Shown: in pieces, positions 21,604-32,624 of the stretch
Position numbering within the stretch: the stretch's first letter is position 1
Layout: each line of letters starts with the position of its first letter
Assembly: GCA_947462335.1 (NCBI GenBank)
Contig: OX381710.1
Location: 60,520,842-60,584,841, forward strand
Source: Harmothoe impar
Lineage: Eukaryota; Annelida; Polychaeta; Phyllodocida; Polynoidae
DNA: 64,000 bases
Direction: 5' to 3'
Position numbers and translations under genes: made by a program
Notes under the pieces: model-generated
Told to the model about the DNA's origin: nothing
What the model saw: only the letters and a program-made list of their open reading frames with translations
The model's database searches: none

Positions 21604-23623
21604 TCAGATCTGAGCATATGATAACACAGTCAGGGTTACGTAGCCTGGACAGAGAGTCAGCTAGAATATTGTCCTCGGACCTTATCCAGCTTGGCCTAAT
21701 ATAAATGTTGTAGAAAGCTGTGACCCAGAACAGTTCCCGCAACCAGCTCATCGTTGTGGGATTCTTCCCGCGGCCTGTTCTGAGTGCATGGTAGACCTGT
21801 GTGTTATCAGTAACCACCTCCACAACACAGTCCCTCCAGCCCACACAATTGCGTTGTACAGCAACAACCACTGGCCAGAGCTCTCCCACATTAATGTTAT
21901 CATTATACACTGGTTCCATGGGGGCCTTGGCATGGTGAGGGCACAATGAGTCATGTACATTCCAGAATCCCCAATGGTAGTCATAGTCAGAGTAACCCCC
22001 AAACCCCGAGGAAGACGCGTCGGTGGTAAGGGTTACATGGTTACAATTGGTGTCAAACATTCTAGCTTTCCCATTGAAGCTCAGAAGAAAGGTGGCCCAC
22101 CATCTCATATCAAGTATGGCCAACTCGTCGAGGGCAATTCTCCTGCAACTAGGGTCAGTGTCTCTCAATAAATTATATATCCGACGAGTGAAAGTCCTGC
22201 CACCTTTTACAACAGTGGCACAATGTGCCAGGAGACCAGCAGTCTGGTCCAGGAGTCTACGTGAGCACCACTTCTTGTTCTTGAGACTCGACACACATTC
22301 AATAACACGTGAGACTTTGTCGTCACCAATAGATAAGGTCATATTGACCGTGTCAATGATTATGCCTAAGTACTTTACACTTTGTGTCGGTAAAATGACC
22401 TTCTTTGAAGCCACTTTGAACCCCAAGCCCTCAAGTACAGTATGGAGGGAGTCTTGAGCAGACTTACATGAGTCATAATCACTGCCAATTACAATGTAAT
22501 CGTCTAGGTAATTTATGCATTTATCAATCCCCTTGTGGTTAGCACATTTCACAACAAAATCAGAAACCTGAGTGAATATCCAAGGGGCCGAGCGAAGGCC
22601 AAAACAAATGCACATATCACAGAACCAGTTGTCCCCATGACCCAGATTCCAGCTGAAGCCTTGAAATTCCCTATTAGAGGGGAGAACATTGCATGAGCGA
22701 TAAGCACTGGAGATGTCGGATACCCCACCGAATTCCCCCCCATGGAGTAGGCCTACCACATCGTCGACTGTATTATATCTGAATTTCTCACAAGAACCTC
22801 CCATGTATTCGTTGATATTTACATCGTCGGGGGCTGAACAATCAGTGATTGGGCGGAGACTACCGTCGGATTTTATGACTCCACCCAGTGCATGTACACA
22901 CCGGGGTCTGCCGGCTTCCTGTCTGACTTTACCAGACTCTAATTCTGCTCTGATTTTATCAGACATCTCATCATACAAACTACCTTTAGTAATATTTGCA
23001 TAATTTTCACAGAAATAAGCCGTATTACAATTCTTGTCAACAATCCTGAAACCCCTACACACCCCCGTGACCACATACCAATCTTGTTCGGTTACTGTTT
23101 CAAATGTGTACACAGCAGCGGCGAATTGACATGGTTTTAATTGTGTAACCACCCCCTGCAAAATGTACACGCAGCGACAATTGCCCTGCATACACCGAGG
23201 GAACACCGGGATATAATTACCAGGGACCACCTCCACACAACAAACTGGAGTGATACAATCGTGACGGATCGAGAAACTTCCACAAATACTCACATCGTCA
23301 GTAATCCCCACATAATCTGGTAAATCGTCCCAATCCTTTGCGTCACGTAGGATGGTTTCGACCTCACAATCGCCATCTTGGTTTTGGAAATAACAAATTG
23401 CGGACTGTTGCAAATTACCGTCAGTAATATGCGGCAACCCACAATGTACAATTGGGAATTTATCCTCAATAGACCCTTCCTGATCATATTCAATGTCATC
23501 ATCATCAATTCCTGCAATATCATCAACAATCTGTACCTCCGACGAATCAACGGGTTTTGCGACATTGCGATCCTGACCCCGGCCGCACACACGACCTTGA
23601 CCTTGGTCGTGTTTGGCCTCCAC
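21560..23623 (-). CDS. DIRS-type reverse transcriptase-RNase H
   Basis: 687 residues, intact. An acidic and cysteine-containing N-terminal 190 residues precede the RT, which has GVIKSDGSLRPITDCSAPDD, SDISSAYRSCNVLPSNRE, FGLRSAPWIFTQV and the catalytic INYLDDYIVIG near residue 370, followed by KYLGIIID. DIRS-type RNase H follows: LTTDASSSGFGGY, NINVGELWPVVVAV, VTDNTQVYHALRTGRG and DNILADSLSRL. It would copy the element's RNA. The nominal start at 23,623 is GTG, so the true start lies either further in or upstream by fusion to another frame. It lies 168 bases after gag. Confidence 0.88.
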   Translation of the reverse strand: MEAKHDQGQGRVCGRGQDRNVAKPVDSSEVQIVDDIAGIDDDDIEYDQEGSIEDKFPIVHCGLPHITDGNLQQSAICYFQNQDGDCEVETILRDAKDWDDLPDYVGITDDVSICGSFSIRHDCITPVCCVEVVPGNYIPVFPRCMQGNCRCVYILQGVVTQLKPCQFAAAVYTFETVTEQDWYVVTGVCRGFRIVDKNCNTAYFCENYANITKGSLYDEMSDKIRAELESGKVRQEAGRPRCVHALGGVIKSDGSLRPITDCSAPDDVNINEYMGGSCEKFRYNTVDDVVGLLHGGEFGGVSDISSAYRSCNVLPSNREFQGFSWNLGHGDNWFCDMCICFGLRSAPWIFTQVSDFVVKCANHKGIDKCINYLDDYIVIGSDYDSCKSAQDSLHTVLEGLGFKVASKKVILPTQSVKYLGIIIDTVNMTLSIGDDKVSRVIECVSSLKNKKWCSRRLLDQTAGLLAHCATVVKGGRTFTRRIYNLLRDTDPSCRRIALDELAILDMRWWATFLLSFNGKARMFDTNCNHVTLTTDASSSGFGGYSDYDYHWGFWNVHDSLCPHHAKAPMEPVYNDNINVGELWPVVVAVQRNCVGWRDCVVEVVTDNTQVYHALRTGRGKNPTTMSWLRELFWVTAFYNIYIRPSWIRSEDNILADSLSRLRNPDCVIICSDLIVDFDYCCRSKLST

Positions 23624-23791
23624 ACCGCTCGCCTCGCCGGCGGTGTGACAAACAACATTGGAGTCATAATGTGTGATAACAAATGGGTTAGGAATAGATG
23701 CCGCGCATTCAGGTTTGTTTACAAAGGTGTCAGATACTTGGCCCGCCCCGGAATTGGTGTTTGATACCCCGATATCAGGCGTCCCCGCTAG

Positions 23792-24862
23792 TCAACCTGC
23801 CTTGTTTTGGGAACCGTCATGCTGTTTACATGACAGCATGCCGTGACTCGTAGATGAACAATATGCACATTGATGTTTATGGGCACAACCGTCACATTGA
23901 CGACCACTACTGAAAGCAAAGCAACATCCCTGGTCTGCCGCTAATTTTTTCCACCCCGGAAAGGAAGGTTGAGATCGGCGGGATCCCATCTTGTTACGAC
24001 CCTGACCCCCGCCCATGTTACTCTGGCCTACACTGGCCTTTTTTAGACCTGCAGCATGTTTAGTACCTGCGTACCCCAAATGAAAGTTGGATAACTCCGT
24101 GTCCACACCCACTAGCTTATCCAGACCGTCCTTGTCGATTTTATCCCGAACAGCCTGGTCGTAGCTGATCAGTGATTTAATGTCATAGATGCCTGTGGCC
24201 GACATAGTCGCCACATAAATCATGTGTTTGCGGAGACCCTTTGTGTCCTGACCGCTGTCATGTACTTCGTCGATCAATTGAGTCAATAGGGCAATAAGTT
24301 TTTCAGACGTATCAATGGGATTCGATTTTTTACGTTCTGCCTCGGGGAGAAATTTGATGATATCAAACTTACTCTTCTTCTTCAGATCGGATCTCCCCAG
24401 CAACTCCGCCACAAAGTCACGTTCGTCACAGGCGTCATCCAGATCATTCCAAAATGATCTGTGCTTCCGAGGCAGACCCCGCTTGAAGGAGTCCTCATCT
24501 GCCGGCGGTCTGCCGCAACTGCAACTCCCGTGCTGGTCGCCATCTTTGTCGCCGGTTGGTGGTCGCCCCTCCGGCCGAGGGTCGCCGCCCCGTGTAGTCC
24601 TCTCGCGGCGATCCAGCATCAGATCCTTCATGAAGGCCTGTAGACCTTCCACTGTTTGCTGTAAGGCCTTCGTCACCTCAACCAGAGCCGACGTATTTGG
24701 GTCCACTTTTGGGCTCTCCAGGAGACTGCGGTTCAAGGTGTCAATCTCCTCGTCTTTGGCCTTCAGCTGTTTCTGAAGGTCTTTGGCCTTCTCCGCTGCA
24801 CAGAACGGACACTCCTTGCAGTTCCCATGGAACACCTGCTTGCACTCATCACACACCGGCAT
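23792..24862 (-). CDS. DIRS-type gag-like protein
   Basis: 356 residues from ATG 24,860-24,862. The N-terminus has a zinc ribbon-like cluster (CDECKQVFHGNCKECPFC), then a heptad-rich helix (KDLQKQLKAKDEEIDTLNR), a basic/Gly-Pro stretch, a helical middle, and near the end a cysteine/histidine cluster CCFAFSSGRQCDGCAHKHQC then CSSTSHGMLSC. That last arrangement is the one seen in gag-like proteins of DIRS/Ngaro elements. The presumed role is RNA binding and particle formation. Intact frame. Confidence 0.75.
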   Translation of the reverse strand: MPVCDECKQVFHGNCKECPFCAAEKAKDLQKQLKAKDEEIDTLNRSLLESPKVDPNTSALVEVTKALQQTVEGLQAFMKDLMLDRRERTTRGGDPRPEGRPPTGDKDGDQHGSCSCGRPPADEDSFKRGLPRKHRSFWNDLDDACDERDFVAELLGRSDLKKKSKFDIIKFLPEAERKKSNPIDTSEKLIALLTQLIDEVHDSGQDTKGLRKHMIYVATMSATGIYDIKSLISYDQAVRDKIDKDGLDKLVGVDTELSNFHLGYAGTKHAAGLKKASVGQSNMGGGQGRNKMGSRRSQPSFPGWKKLAADQGCCFAFSSGRQCDGCAHKHQCAYCSSTSHGMLSCKQHDGSQNKAG

Positions 24863-25074
24863 TCTGAATATTCGGCAGATTTACTGTCAACACGCCATGG
24901 ATTTACCAAACTGGTGTGTCTTCCCCGAGTGAGAATGGATGAATGGACGAGCGCGGCAGCGCCTGGTCCCAAGACTACACCTTACAGTGGCTCCCCCTGG
25001 TAGACAAGGTGGGAGACTCCTATACTCTGTCCCTCACAATATATACCCATATTCCCCGCGTCAATATGGGACAC
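24863..25074 (-). other. DIRS element 5' leader
   Basis: About 210 bases between the right direct repeat and the gag start. The minus strand begins GTGTCCCATATTGACGCGGG and includes TATATTGTGAGGG. No clear TATA/initiator pair was identified. Confidence 0.4.
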
Positions 25075-25109
25075 AAATTAAAAGTGTTTAGAACAAAAGT
25101 GATTAGATT
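25075..25109. repeat. 35-bp direct repeat, right of DIRS element
   Basis: Perfect copy of 21,292-21,326; see that entry. Confidence 0.85.
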
Positions 25110-25363
25110 TTAAACACATATTAGCTAAACACTTTCATTAAGTGTTTAGGTGTTTCGATTTTGAACACATTATAGAAAAGTGTTTAGAATCTAAACACTT
25201 ATCTAAACACTTTTATGTAAGGGAGTGGTCATTTGTTAACAAAAGGGGGGTGTTGGTGGATTTGGGGGGGGGGCCAAAAGAATTTGGGCCCCTTGAAGGG
25301 GGGGACCAAAAAAAATGCACCCCTTTTTAGTGAAAAACCCTGCGCATTACCAGGGGTAGACAC

Positions 25364-25777
25364 TGTAGTGGTTCGGAATCCCAGAAAGAGAACAAGAACG
25401 TCAGTTTCCAAGTGCGAAGTAGAAAGCGTGTTTTATTCAACGTATCCCTATTACAATTGAATCTAGTCTTAACCCGAAGGGTAAGACGAAGCAGTCCTGG
25501 TTCAATCTAGTGATTGGGGTAGGGTAATGCTGGGAGTCAGCCGGGCCTGCACTGACTGGCGACTATACGAGGAGGGGAGGTTTATATACCCCCTTTGGAT
25601 GTGAAATGGACATGGTCACCGTCGGTTGGCTCCCGCCTGAAACGTGGTGCGCAGTACCCGAGAGAGGACAGTCGCCCCCTCTGGGATACCGCCCACACTA
25701 ACGCCAGGCGGGAACAACCCGAACTTAACCCTCCTCGGTCACCTGGATATAAATGATTACCGTAGTAAACCCCTACA
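25364..25777 (-). repeat. Ty3-C 3' LTR
   Basis: 414 bases; on the minus strand TGTAGGGGTTTACTACGG to GAACCACTACA. AATAAAACACG, the polyadenylation signal, lies near 25,430. The U3/R part matches 43,337-43,630 with about one indel (CATGGTCACCGTC against CATGGTCACGTGTC), so the insertion is recent. Confidence 0.92.
25551..25588 (-). promoter_or_regulatory. Ty3-C LTR core promoter (3' LTR copy)
   Basis: On the minus strand TATATAAA starts at 25,588 and TCAGT at 25,555, spacing 33, inside CAGTCAGTGCAGGCCCG. This fits a TATA plus initiator promoter placing the start of R there. Confidence 0.55.
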
Positions 25778-25790
25778 CTACCCCCCCTAG
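25778..25790 (-). other. Ty3-C polypurine tract
   Basis: The minus strand reads CTAGGGGGGTAG immediately before the LTR TG, the expected place and composition for the plus-strand primer. Confidence 0.75.
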
Positions 25791-26844
25791 ACAACACCAG
25801 GTGTGGTAAAAACCTGAGTAGTAGACTCATAATAAAACAGTTTGACAACCAGAAGTAGTTTGTCTATACACTATACACAAAGGGTTTTACTACCATTAGT
25901 CATATGTAATATATGATGAACAATATTAATGGAATTAAGGCATTACACTGTCATAGAAACCTTATGATATGACTTTTACATTAAGTAGTACCCGAAGTAG
26001 TTACTAATAGTTTGTAACTATCTTCTGATAGGAAATACATATATAGTCCTGATAAGGACCTTTAAAAATATGATCGGCAAGTGTACCAATTCCGAAGAAT
26101 TATTACCAGTCCTAAAAAGGACTCACAAGCCTAAAAAAAATTACATAGTGATACATGATAACTTCTCTCCGCACCAGAATCAAAAATTTTATCACCTCCG
26201 TTTTCCATAACAAAATATATCTACAACTAGATATACATACTCTTATTTACATCCACCCGAAGTGGTCAACGTTTGAACACAGTTATGGTTTATACAGATC
26301 TTTGGTAATATCCTGAGTATCATAAACTATCGTAGTGTATCAGCACCATAAATATATATATTAGAAACATGGACGAGAATGTACGTTTTAATAAATAATC
26401 TGGAACTGCAGCGGTATACTGCAGAACCTCACAAAAGTGCTATGTCGACTTAAAAAGTCGGGTACTGGGCTGATCTCCGGATCTGCTTCGGGACGAGTAC
26501 GTGAGGTGCTCTCCTCTTCATCTTGGACGACTGAGTGAGTTGCTCTCCTCTTCATCTTGGACGACTGAGTGAGGTGCTCTCCTCTTCATCTTGGACGACT
26601 GAGTGAGGTGCTCTCCTCTTCGGGTCTACCAGCAAATGGTAGACTCCTGTAGGTGCAATGTTTGTTTAAACGTTTACATATGTGGAAATATTATTAACAC
26701 TTGGTATATATATCATTACCTCAGAACCTAAGGGTTCTTTTAATATGAAGGCGTAGTCCCTTCATATTTACCTTCGGCTTCCATAGCCGAAGAGTTCCTG
26801 AAACAGCTACAGCTGTATTCAGTTTAACCCGAAGGAGATTTGTT
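25791..26844 (-). other. Ty3-C 3' non-coding region with minisatellite
   Basis: About 1 kb of AT-rich sequence between the accessory stop codon and the PPT. At 26,498-26,630 a unit of about 45 bases (GAGGTGCTCTCCTCTTCATC then TTGGACGACTGAGT) is repeated three times. No other gene seen. Confidence 0.6.
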
Positions 26845-28331
26845 TCAGCCCTCGGGTACCTCCTTCTTTTGGATGGCCTCTTTCAGCTGATCCAGGCTCC
26901 CATCCCAGTCCGAGAATTTTATCCCGAGGCAAACTTTAAATTTGGCCTTCATCTCCCGAATTTCTTCCTGGAGATCCTTACACTCCTCTCGGACTGTAGC
27001 TTCCAGCACAGCGGCTTTGTCCCGCTGTGCTTCCAAGAACCTGGTCTTGGTAACTACCTCATCGGCAGTGTCCTTCTGAAGGCTCTCCTTTTCCTTCCGG
27101 TGACACTTCCTGACCCCCTCAATGAAGTGTTGTACCACCCTCTTGTGGTAATCCTCAGCCATCACCCGCTGTTCCCTCTGGAAGTCATCCAGAATCTCCT
27201 GTCCGATCTGATTGGACAGCGGAGCATCCTTAGGAAAATAGGATGCTATTGGCACTACACTAAGAGTGGCCGCAGGTTTCTCCTTCTTAGGTTTGACCTC
27301 CTGAGTTTTAACAGGAGGATCTACGGTTGGTTTCCCAACCTCAGTCGGCTTCCCTGGTGGTGGAACCGGCTTATGGGGTGGTGTCGCCGGAGCTGGTACT
27401 GGACCTTTCTGTGGCGGAGGAGGTGGTTTCATATTCTCCCCATCCGGCCCAGTGATCCGGTGAGCAGGCTTAAATGCCTTGTGTGATGGCGGCTGTTGTT
27501 GGTGCCGCGAAGCATCCCTACCGGCATGCTTTAACACCTGCTGGTGTATTCCTGAAGGGGCGGCTGGTTCCGCTCGTCCCAAAGCAGATGAAGGTCTGCT
27601 TGTCGGGCCTCCTCGGTACCCGGTGTCGGGTAGGACACCCCCCTGGGTAGACGAGGTGGACGCCACATGTCGCACCAAGTCGTACCAGGACCGGGAGGGT
27701 TCCTCCCCAGGACTCCTGCGTCCCCGTCGGGCCAGCTCCCTATCGATCTCCCTCTGGTGAGCGAGTTCATTCTCGCGCCTTCGGGTATCTTGGGGGGTCT
27801 GGCCGAGCGTCTGAGACTCCTGTCCAGGCGCCAAATTCATCTCCGGATAGTCAGTAGATCTATCCGCAGATGCCTCATAGCTGCGACCACTATGAGAAGA
27901 CTCCGTGTAATAACGGGAGTCAATCTCCTCAAGGCTGAGGGTCCCTCCTCTTCTGACATGAGTAGCCGGGCTGGTGGACAGAGAACGTCCCCGATCTCCT
28001 CTCGGCTGCTCTACACGACTCCGGTAGTAGTCCCTCGGGTCGGGTTCTCTCCCACCTCTCCCCCGGCCTCGATTAGCAGACCGACGGAACATCTCTGGTG
28101 GGTATTGGTCCGGATCCAAGTCAAACTTTCGTGGACCCGGGACCTTCGCAAACCTAGCTACTGTGAGCTTCGATTTGCTTTCTGCTACCTCGCAGAAATA
28201 CGCCTTAGAAGAATTAAGGCTCTTCGGATCCTTCTTCAGGACATCTCTGAACGCGTCTATCACGCGTTCATGCAGGGCCATTACCTTGGCTCTGGCCTCT
28301 CCGCCTCCAATATTATGGAGCACAGTCATAT
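26845..28331 (-). pseudogene. Ty3-C accessory gene: C-terminal segment
   Basis: About 495 residues of Ty3-C coding sequence, from DMTVLHNIGGGEARAKVMAL to a stop at 26,845. The first 35 residues align with the end of the Ty3-B zinc-finger segment (HNIGGGEARAKVMALHERV against HNMGISVARNRVNALHDAV). Next comes an RGRGRGGREPD basic stretch, a Ser/Arg/Glu-rich middle, a proline-rich part (KPPPPPQKGPVPAPATPP), and a C-terminal coiled coil (QREQRVMAEDYHKRVVQHF, EECKDLQEEIREMKAKF). The frame also reads into the adjoining TIR element, which is not native. No known family recognised. Likely an RNA- or protein-binding tail. Confidence 0.65.
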
Positions 28332-28995
28332 CCTTAGCACAACCATAGCGTACTGATGTGGGGTGTAAAAACGGCCCTCCAAACGCCAGTGCTTTCTGCC
28401 AGGGGACCCCCAGAACGTACTGATGTGGGGTGTAAAAATGGCCCTCAAAATGCCAGTGCTTTTTGCCAGGGGGCCCCCAGAGTGTACTGATGTGGGGTCT
28501 AAAAAGGGCCCTCCAAATGCCAGGAATTTGGATTGATGATGGCCCCAAACGCCACTGGTTTTCACATATTTCAAGGATTTCAATGCAACATATAATGTCT
28601 GGATTACACTAGATTGTTAATATTTCTTTTATAATGTAAATGTATGATAAATGGTTTTATGACTACTGCCTTCATATACTTCATAATTTGATGCTTTATT
28701 AGTAGTAATTAACCTTGAAAATCGATTATATCCTAATTTTGCAATATTTGAAATAACATGTTAAATATAGTAGTACATCTTGTGATGGTATTGTACCTTA
28801 ATCTAAATTATTTTGAGTCGTCAGTATGGTTAAATGCTTCTAGTTGAGCATCATCTAAAGATTTCATCAGTTATACCATATGATATCATGAATTTCATGC
28901 TAATTAGCAATTTTTCCAAATACACATTATCAGGACTTGGCACTTCTGCCTGTGATATGCACAGGATAGCATCAAAACGTTTCGATACGTTTTTT

Positions 28996-29318
28996 ATACT
29001 ACAACTTAGAAGTAAAACGTTTTAGAACGTTATGGCAGTGGGGGATCTATTGTGCTCTTATACTACAACTTGAGAATAAAACGTTTTAGAACGTTATGGC
29101 AGTGGGGGATCTATTGTGCTCTTATACTACAACTTGAAAATAAAACGCTTTAGAACGTTATGGCAGTGGGAGATCTATTTTGCTCTTATATTACAACTTG
29201 AAAATAAAACGTTTTAGAACGTTATTGCAGTGGGGGATCTATTGTGCTCTCATACTACAACTTGAAAATAAAACGTTTTAGAACGTTATGGCAGTGGGGG
29301 ATCTATTGTGCTCTCATA
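28996..29318. repeat. 63-bp tandem array, five units
   Basis: Unit: TACTACAACTTGAAAATAAA, then ACGTTTTAGAACGTTATGGC, then AGTGGGGGATCTATTGTGCT plus CTTA. Five close copies. The AAAACGTTTTAGAACGTT core recurs inverted at 32,650-33,100. Confidence 0.85.
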
Positions 29319-29319
29319 C

Positions 29320-30845
29320 TCCCTTCTCCTCCTCTCCTCCATCCCCACTCTCCCCTCTCCCCACTCTCCCCCATCTCCCCCCGATCTCCCCTCTCCCTGA
29401 ACCCCCCTCTCCCTTATCCCCCATCTCCCTGAACCCCCCTCTCCCTGATCCCCCCCCTCTCCCTAAACCCCCCTCTCCCTGATCCCCCCTCTCCCTGATC
29501 ATCCCCTCTCCCTGATCCACCTCTCCCTGATCCCCCTCTCCCTGATCCCCCCTCTCCCTGATCCTCCCTCTCCCTGATCCCCCCCTCTCCCTGATCCCCC
29601 TCTCCCTGATCCCCCTCTCCCTGATCCCCCCCTCTCCCTGATCCCCCTCTCCCTGATCCCCCGCTCTCCCTGATCCCCCCTCTCCCTGATCCCCCCCTCT
29701 CCCTGATCCCCCCCTCTCCCTGATCCCCCCCTCTCCCTGATCCCCCTCTCCAGATTCCCCCCCTCTCCAGATCCCCCCCCTCTCCCTGATCCCCCCTCTC
29801 CCTGATCCCCCTCTCCCTGAACCCCCCCTCTCCCTGATCCCCCCTCTCCCTGATCCCCCCCCCCCTCTCCCTGATCCCCCTCTCCCTGATCCCCCTCTCC
29901 CTGATCCCCCCTCTCCCTGATCCCCCCCTCTCCCTGATCCCCCTCTCCCTGATCCCCCCTCTCCCTGATCCCCCCTCTCCCTGATCGCCTCCCTCTCCCT
30001 GATCCCCCCTCTCCCTGATCCCCCCCTCTCCCTGATCCCCCCTCTCCCTGATCCCCCTCTCCCTGAACCCCCCCTCTCCCTGATCCCCCCTCTCCCTGAA
30101 CCCCCCTCTCCCTGATCCCCCCTCTCCCTGATCCCCCGTCTCCCTGATCCCCATCTCCCTGATCCCCCCCCCTCTCCCTGATCCCCCCCTCTCCCTGATC
30201 CCCCTCTCCCTGATCCCCCCTCTCCCTGAACCCCCCTCTCCCTGATCCCCCCTCTCCCTGATCCCCCGTCTCCCTGATCCCCCTCTCCCTGATCCCCCTC
30301 TCCCTGATCCCCCCTCTCCCTGATCCCCCCTCTCCCTGATCCCCCCTCTCCCTGATCCCCCTCTCCCTGATCCCCCTCTCCCTGATCTCCCGCTCTCCCT
30401 GATCCCCCCTCTCCCTGATCCCCCCCTCTCCCTGATCCCCCCTCTCCCTGATCCCCCTCTCCAGATCCCCCCCTCTCCCTGATCCCCCCTCTCCCTGATC
30501 CCCCTCTCCAGATCCCCCCCTCTCCCTGATCCCCCCCCCTCTCCCTGATCCCCCCTCTCCCTGATCCCCCTCTCCCTGAACCCCCCCTCTCCCTGATCCC
30601 CCCTCTCCCTGATCCCCCCCCTCTCCCTGATCCCCCCTTCCTGATCCCCCTCTCCCTGATCCCCCTCTCCCTGATCCCCCCTCTCCCTGAACCCCCCTCT
30701 CCCTGATCCCCCCTCTCCCTGAACCCCCCTCTCCCTGATCCCCCCTCTCCCTGATCCCCCCTCTCCCTGAACCCCCCTCTCCCTGACCCCCCATCGTCCT
30801 GATCCTCCCTCTCCCTGATCCTCCTCTCCCTGATTACCCTTCTCC
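29320..30845. repeat. Pyrimidine-only style minisatellite (CCCCCTCTCCCTGAT)n
   Basis: About 1.5 kb of units of 15-19 bases built from CCCCCTCTCCCTGATC with variable C runs and occasional CTGAAC or CCAGATC variants. Almost all purine is on the minus strand. Long open frames on the minus strand (Gly-Glu-Gly-Arg repeats) are by-products of the repeat. Confidence 0.92.
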
Positions 30846-31320
30846 CCGATCAGTACCATGTAACATTATCTAGTACCATGTGACGTTATCTAGTACCATG
30901 TGACGTTATCTAGTACCATGTGACGTTATCTAGTACCATGTGTCGTTATCTAGCACCATGTGACGTTATCTAGTACCATGTGACGTTATCTAGTACCATG
31001 TGATATTATCTAGTACCATGTGAAATTATCTAGCACCATGTGACGTTATCTAGCACCATGTGACGTTATCTAGCACCATGTGAAATTATCTAGCACCATG
31101 TGACGTTATCTAGCACCATGTGACGTTATCTAGCACCATGTGAAATTATCTAGCACCATGTGACGTTATCTAGCACCATGTGAAATTATCTAGCACCATG
31201 TGACGTTATCTAGCACCATGTGACGTTATCTAGTACCATGTGACGTTATCTAGCACCAGGTGATGTAATCTAGCACCATGTGAAGTTATCTAGCACCATG
31301 TGAAGTTATCTAGTACATGT
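30846..31320. repeat. 20-bp tandem array (TAGTACCATGTGACGTTATC)n
   Basis: About 23 uninterrupted 20-bp units, with a T/C switch (TAGTACC/TAGCACC) and GACGTT/GAAATT variants arranged in higher-order runs. The same unit recurs at 31,625-31,765 (about seven copies). Confidence 0.92.
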
Positions 31321-32160
31321 GTACATTATCTTGTACTGGACTCCATGATACTAGAGTAAGACTAGACCTTGTGACATAGGGGTAGATGGTTCAAGACATG
31401 TGACATGGGGGTACATTGTACTAGACCACATGACATAGGGGTACATGGTCCCAGACATGTGACATGGGGGTGAAAAGTCCCAGACATGTGACATGGGGGT
31501 ACATGGTCCCAGACATGTGACATGGGGGTAAAAAGTCCCAGACATGTTAAATTGGGGTAGGGATGTCATTGATAGACACAGAATCCATACATTGGCATTT
31601 TCTGAATTCTGATAATCAAATCAACATCTAGTATCATGTGACACTATCTAGCACCATGTGACGTTATCTAGTACCATGTGACATTATCTAGTACCATGTG
31701 ACGTTATCTAGTACCATGTGACGTTATCTAGTACCATGTGACATGATCTAGTACCATGTGCGTCATCTTGTACATGTGACATTATCTTGTACTGGGCTCC
31801 ATGATATTAGAGTAAGACTCGACCTTGTTACATGGGGGTATATGGTCCCAGACATGTGAAATTGGGGTACATTGTACTAGACCACGTGACATGGGGGTGC
31901 ATGGTCCCAGACATGTGACATGGGGGTGAAAAGTCCCAGACATGTGACATGGGGTTGATACACACAGAATCGATACATTGACATTTTCTGAATTCTGAAA
32001 ACAAATCAACAAAGTCTTTATATTGATAGGCTACACTATTTGTATCATGTGACTTTATCTAGTACCATACATGACGTCAAAAAAAAGTTGTGTTCTGCCA
32101 TGTCTCAAGTTTGGATCATGTCACATGTGACATAGGGGTAAGGATGTCATTGTTACCTCC
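31321..32160. repeat. Two related blocks of GACATGTGACATGGGGGTA repeats
   Basis: 31,330-31,620 and 31,785-32,000 are copies of a block: CTTGTACTGGACTCCATGAT, then repeated CCCAGACATGTGACATGGGG units of about 33 bases, then an ACAGAATCCATACATTG tail. The 20-bp array separates them, so this is a higher-order duplication. Confidence 0.75.
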
Positions 32161-32164
32161 AGAA

Positions 32165-32562
32165 TCCATCAATATGTACATCATTATGTCCATCATGTGT
32201 CCGTGATGTGTCCATCATATGTCCATTATTATGTTCATCATTATGTCCATCATGTGTCCATCACAATCTGTCCATCATGTGTCCTTCATGTGTCCATCAT
32301 GGGTCCATCATATGTCCATCATATGTCCATCATTATGTCCATCATGTGTCTGTGATGTGTCCATCACATCACGGATATGTCATGGACATCACAGACATGT
32401 CATGGACATCACAGACATGTCACAGACATGACGGACATGTCACAGACATGACGGACATGTCACAGACATGACGGACATGTCACAGACATCACACACATGT
32501 CACAGACATCACGCACATGTCACAGACATCACGCACATGTCACGGACATATCACGGACATAT
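32165..32562. repeat. Inverted pair of short satellites (TGTCCATCA / GACATGTCAC)
   Basis: 32,165-32,365 is made of ATGTCCATCATG-type units. 32,365-32,560 is made of GACATGTCACAGACATCAC-type units, which read as their inverse complement. The two halves could fold on each other. Confidence 0.75.
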
Positions 32563-32624
32563 TACGATGGACAAACCCCTTGAGAATGATGTACATGCAT
32601 GCATACTAACTGTATTTAGAACCT

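Larger units (their letters stand above)
21327..25074 (-). mobile_element. DIRS-type element, truncated in its recombinase
   Basis: 3,748 bases on the minus strand in the order gag-like gene, RT-RNase H gene, tyrosine recombinase N-terminus. The recombinase breaks off exactly at the left 35-bp direct repeat. The intact gag and RT-RNase H frames suggest a recent arrival. The split or inverted terminal repeats of a complete DIRS/Ngaro element were not found. Confidence 0.8.

Noticed and set aside
26869..28356. Plus-strand open frames opposite the accessory C-terminus
   Set aside because: Shadows of the minus-strand coding sequence, which has compositional features and cross-element similarity that these lack.
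29414..30859. Long minus-strand open frames of over 400 residues made of Gly-Glu-Gly-Arg repeats
   Set aside because: They are translations of the pyrimidine-rich minisatellite in two frames at once; no start context, no non-repeat sequence, no homology to any domain.
30846..31320. CRISPR-like regular array
   Set aside because: Repeats of 20 bases follow each other with no spacers, the context is a eukaryotic transposon, and no cas genes exist.
31351..32012. Minus-strand open frames with repeated GPCTPMSHVWD-type sequence
   Set aside because: Products of the GACATGTGACATGGGGGTA repeats.
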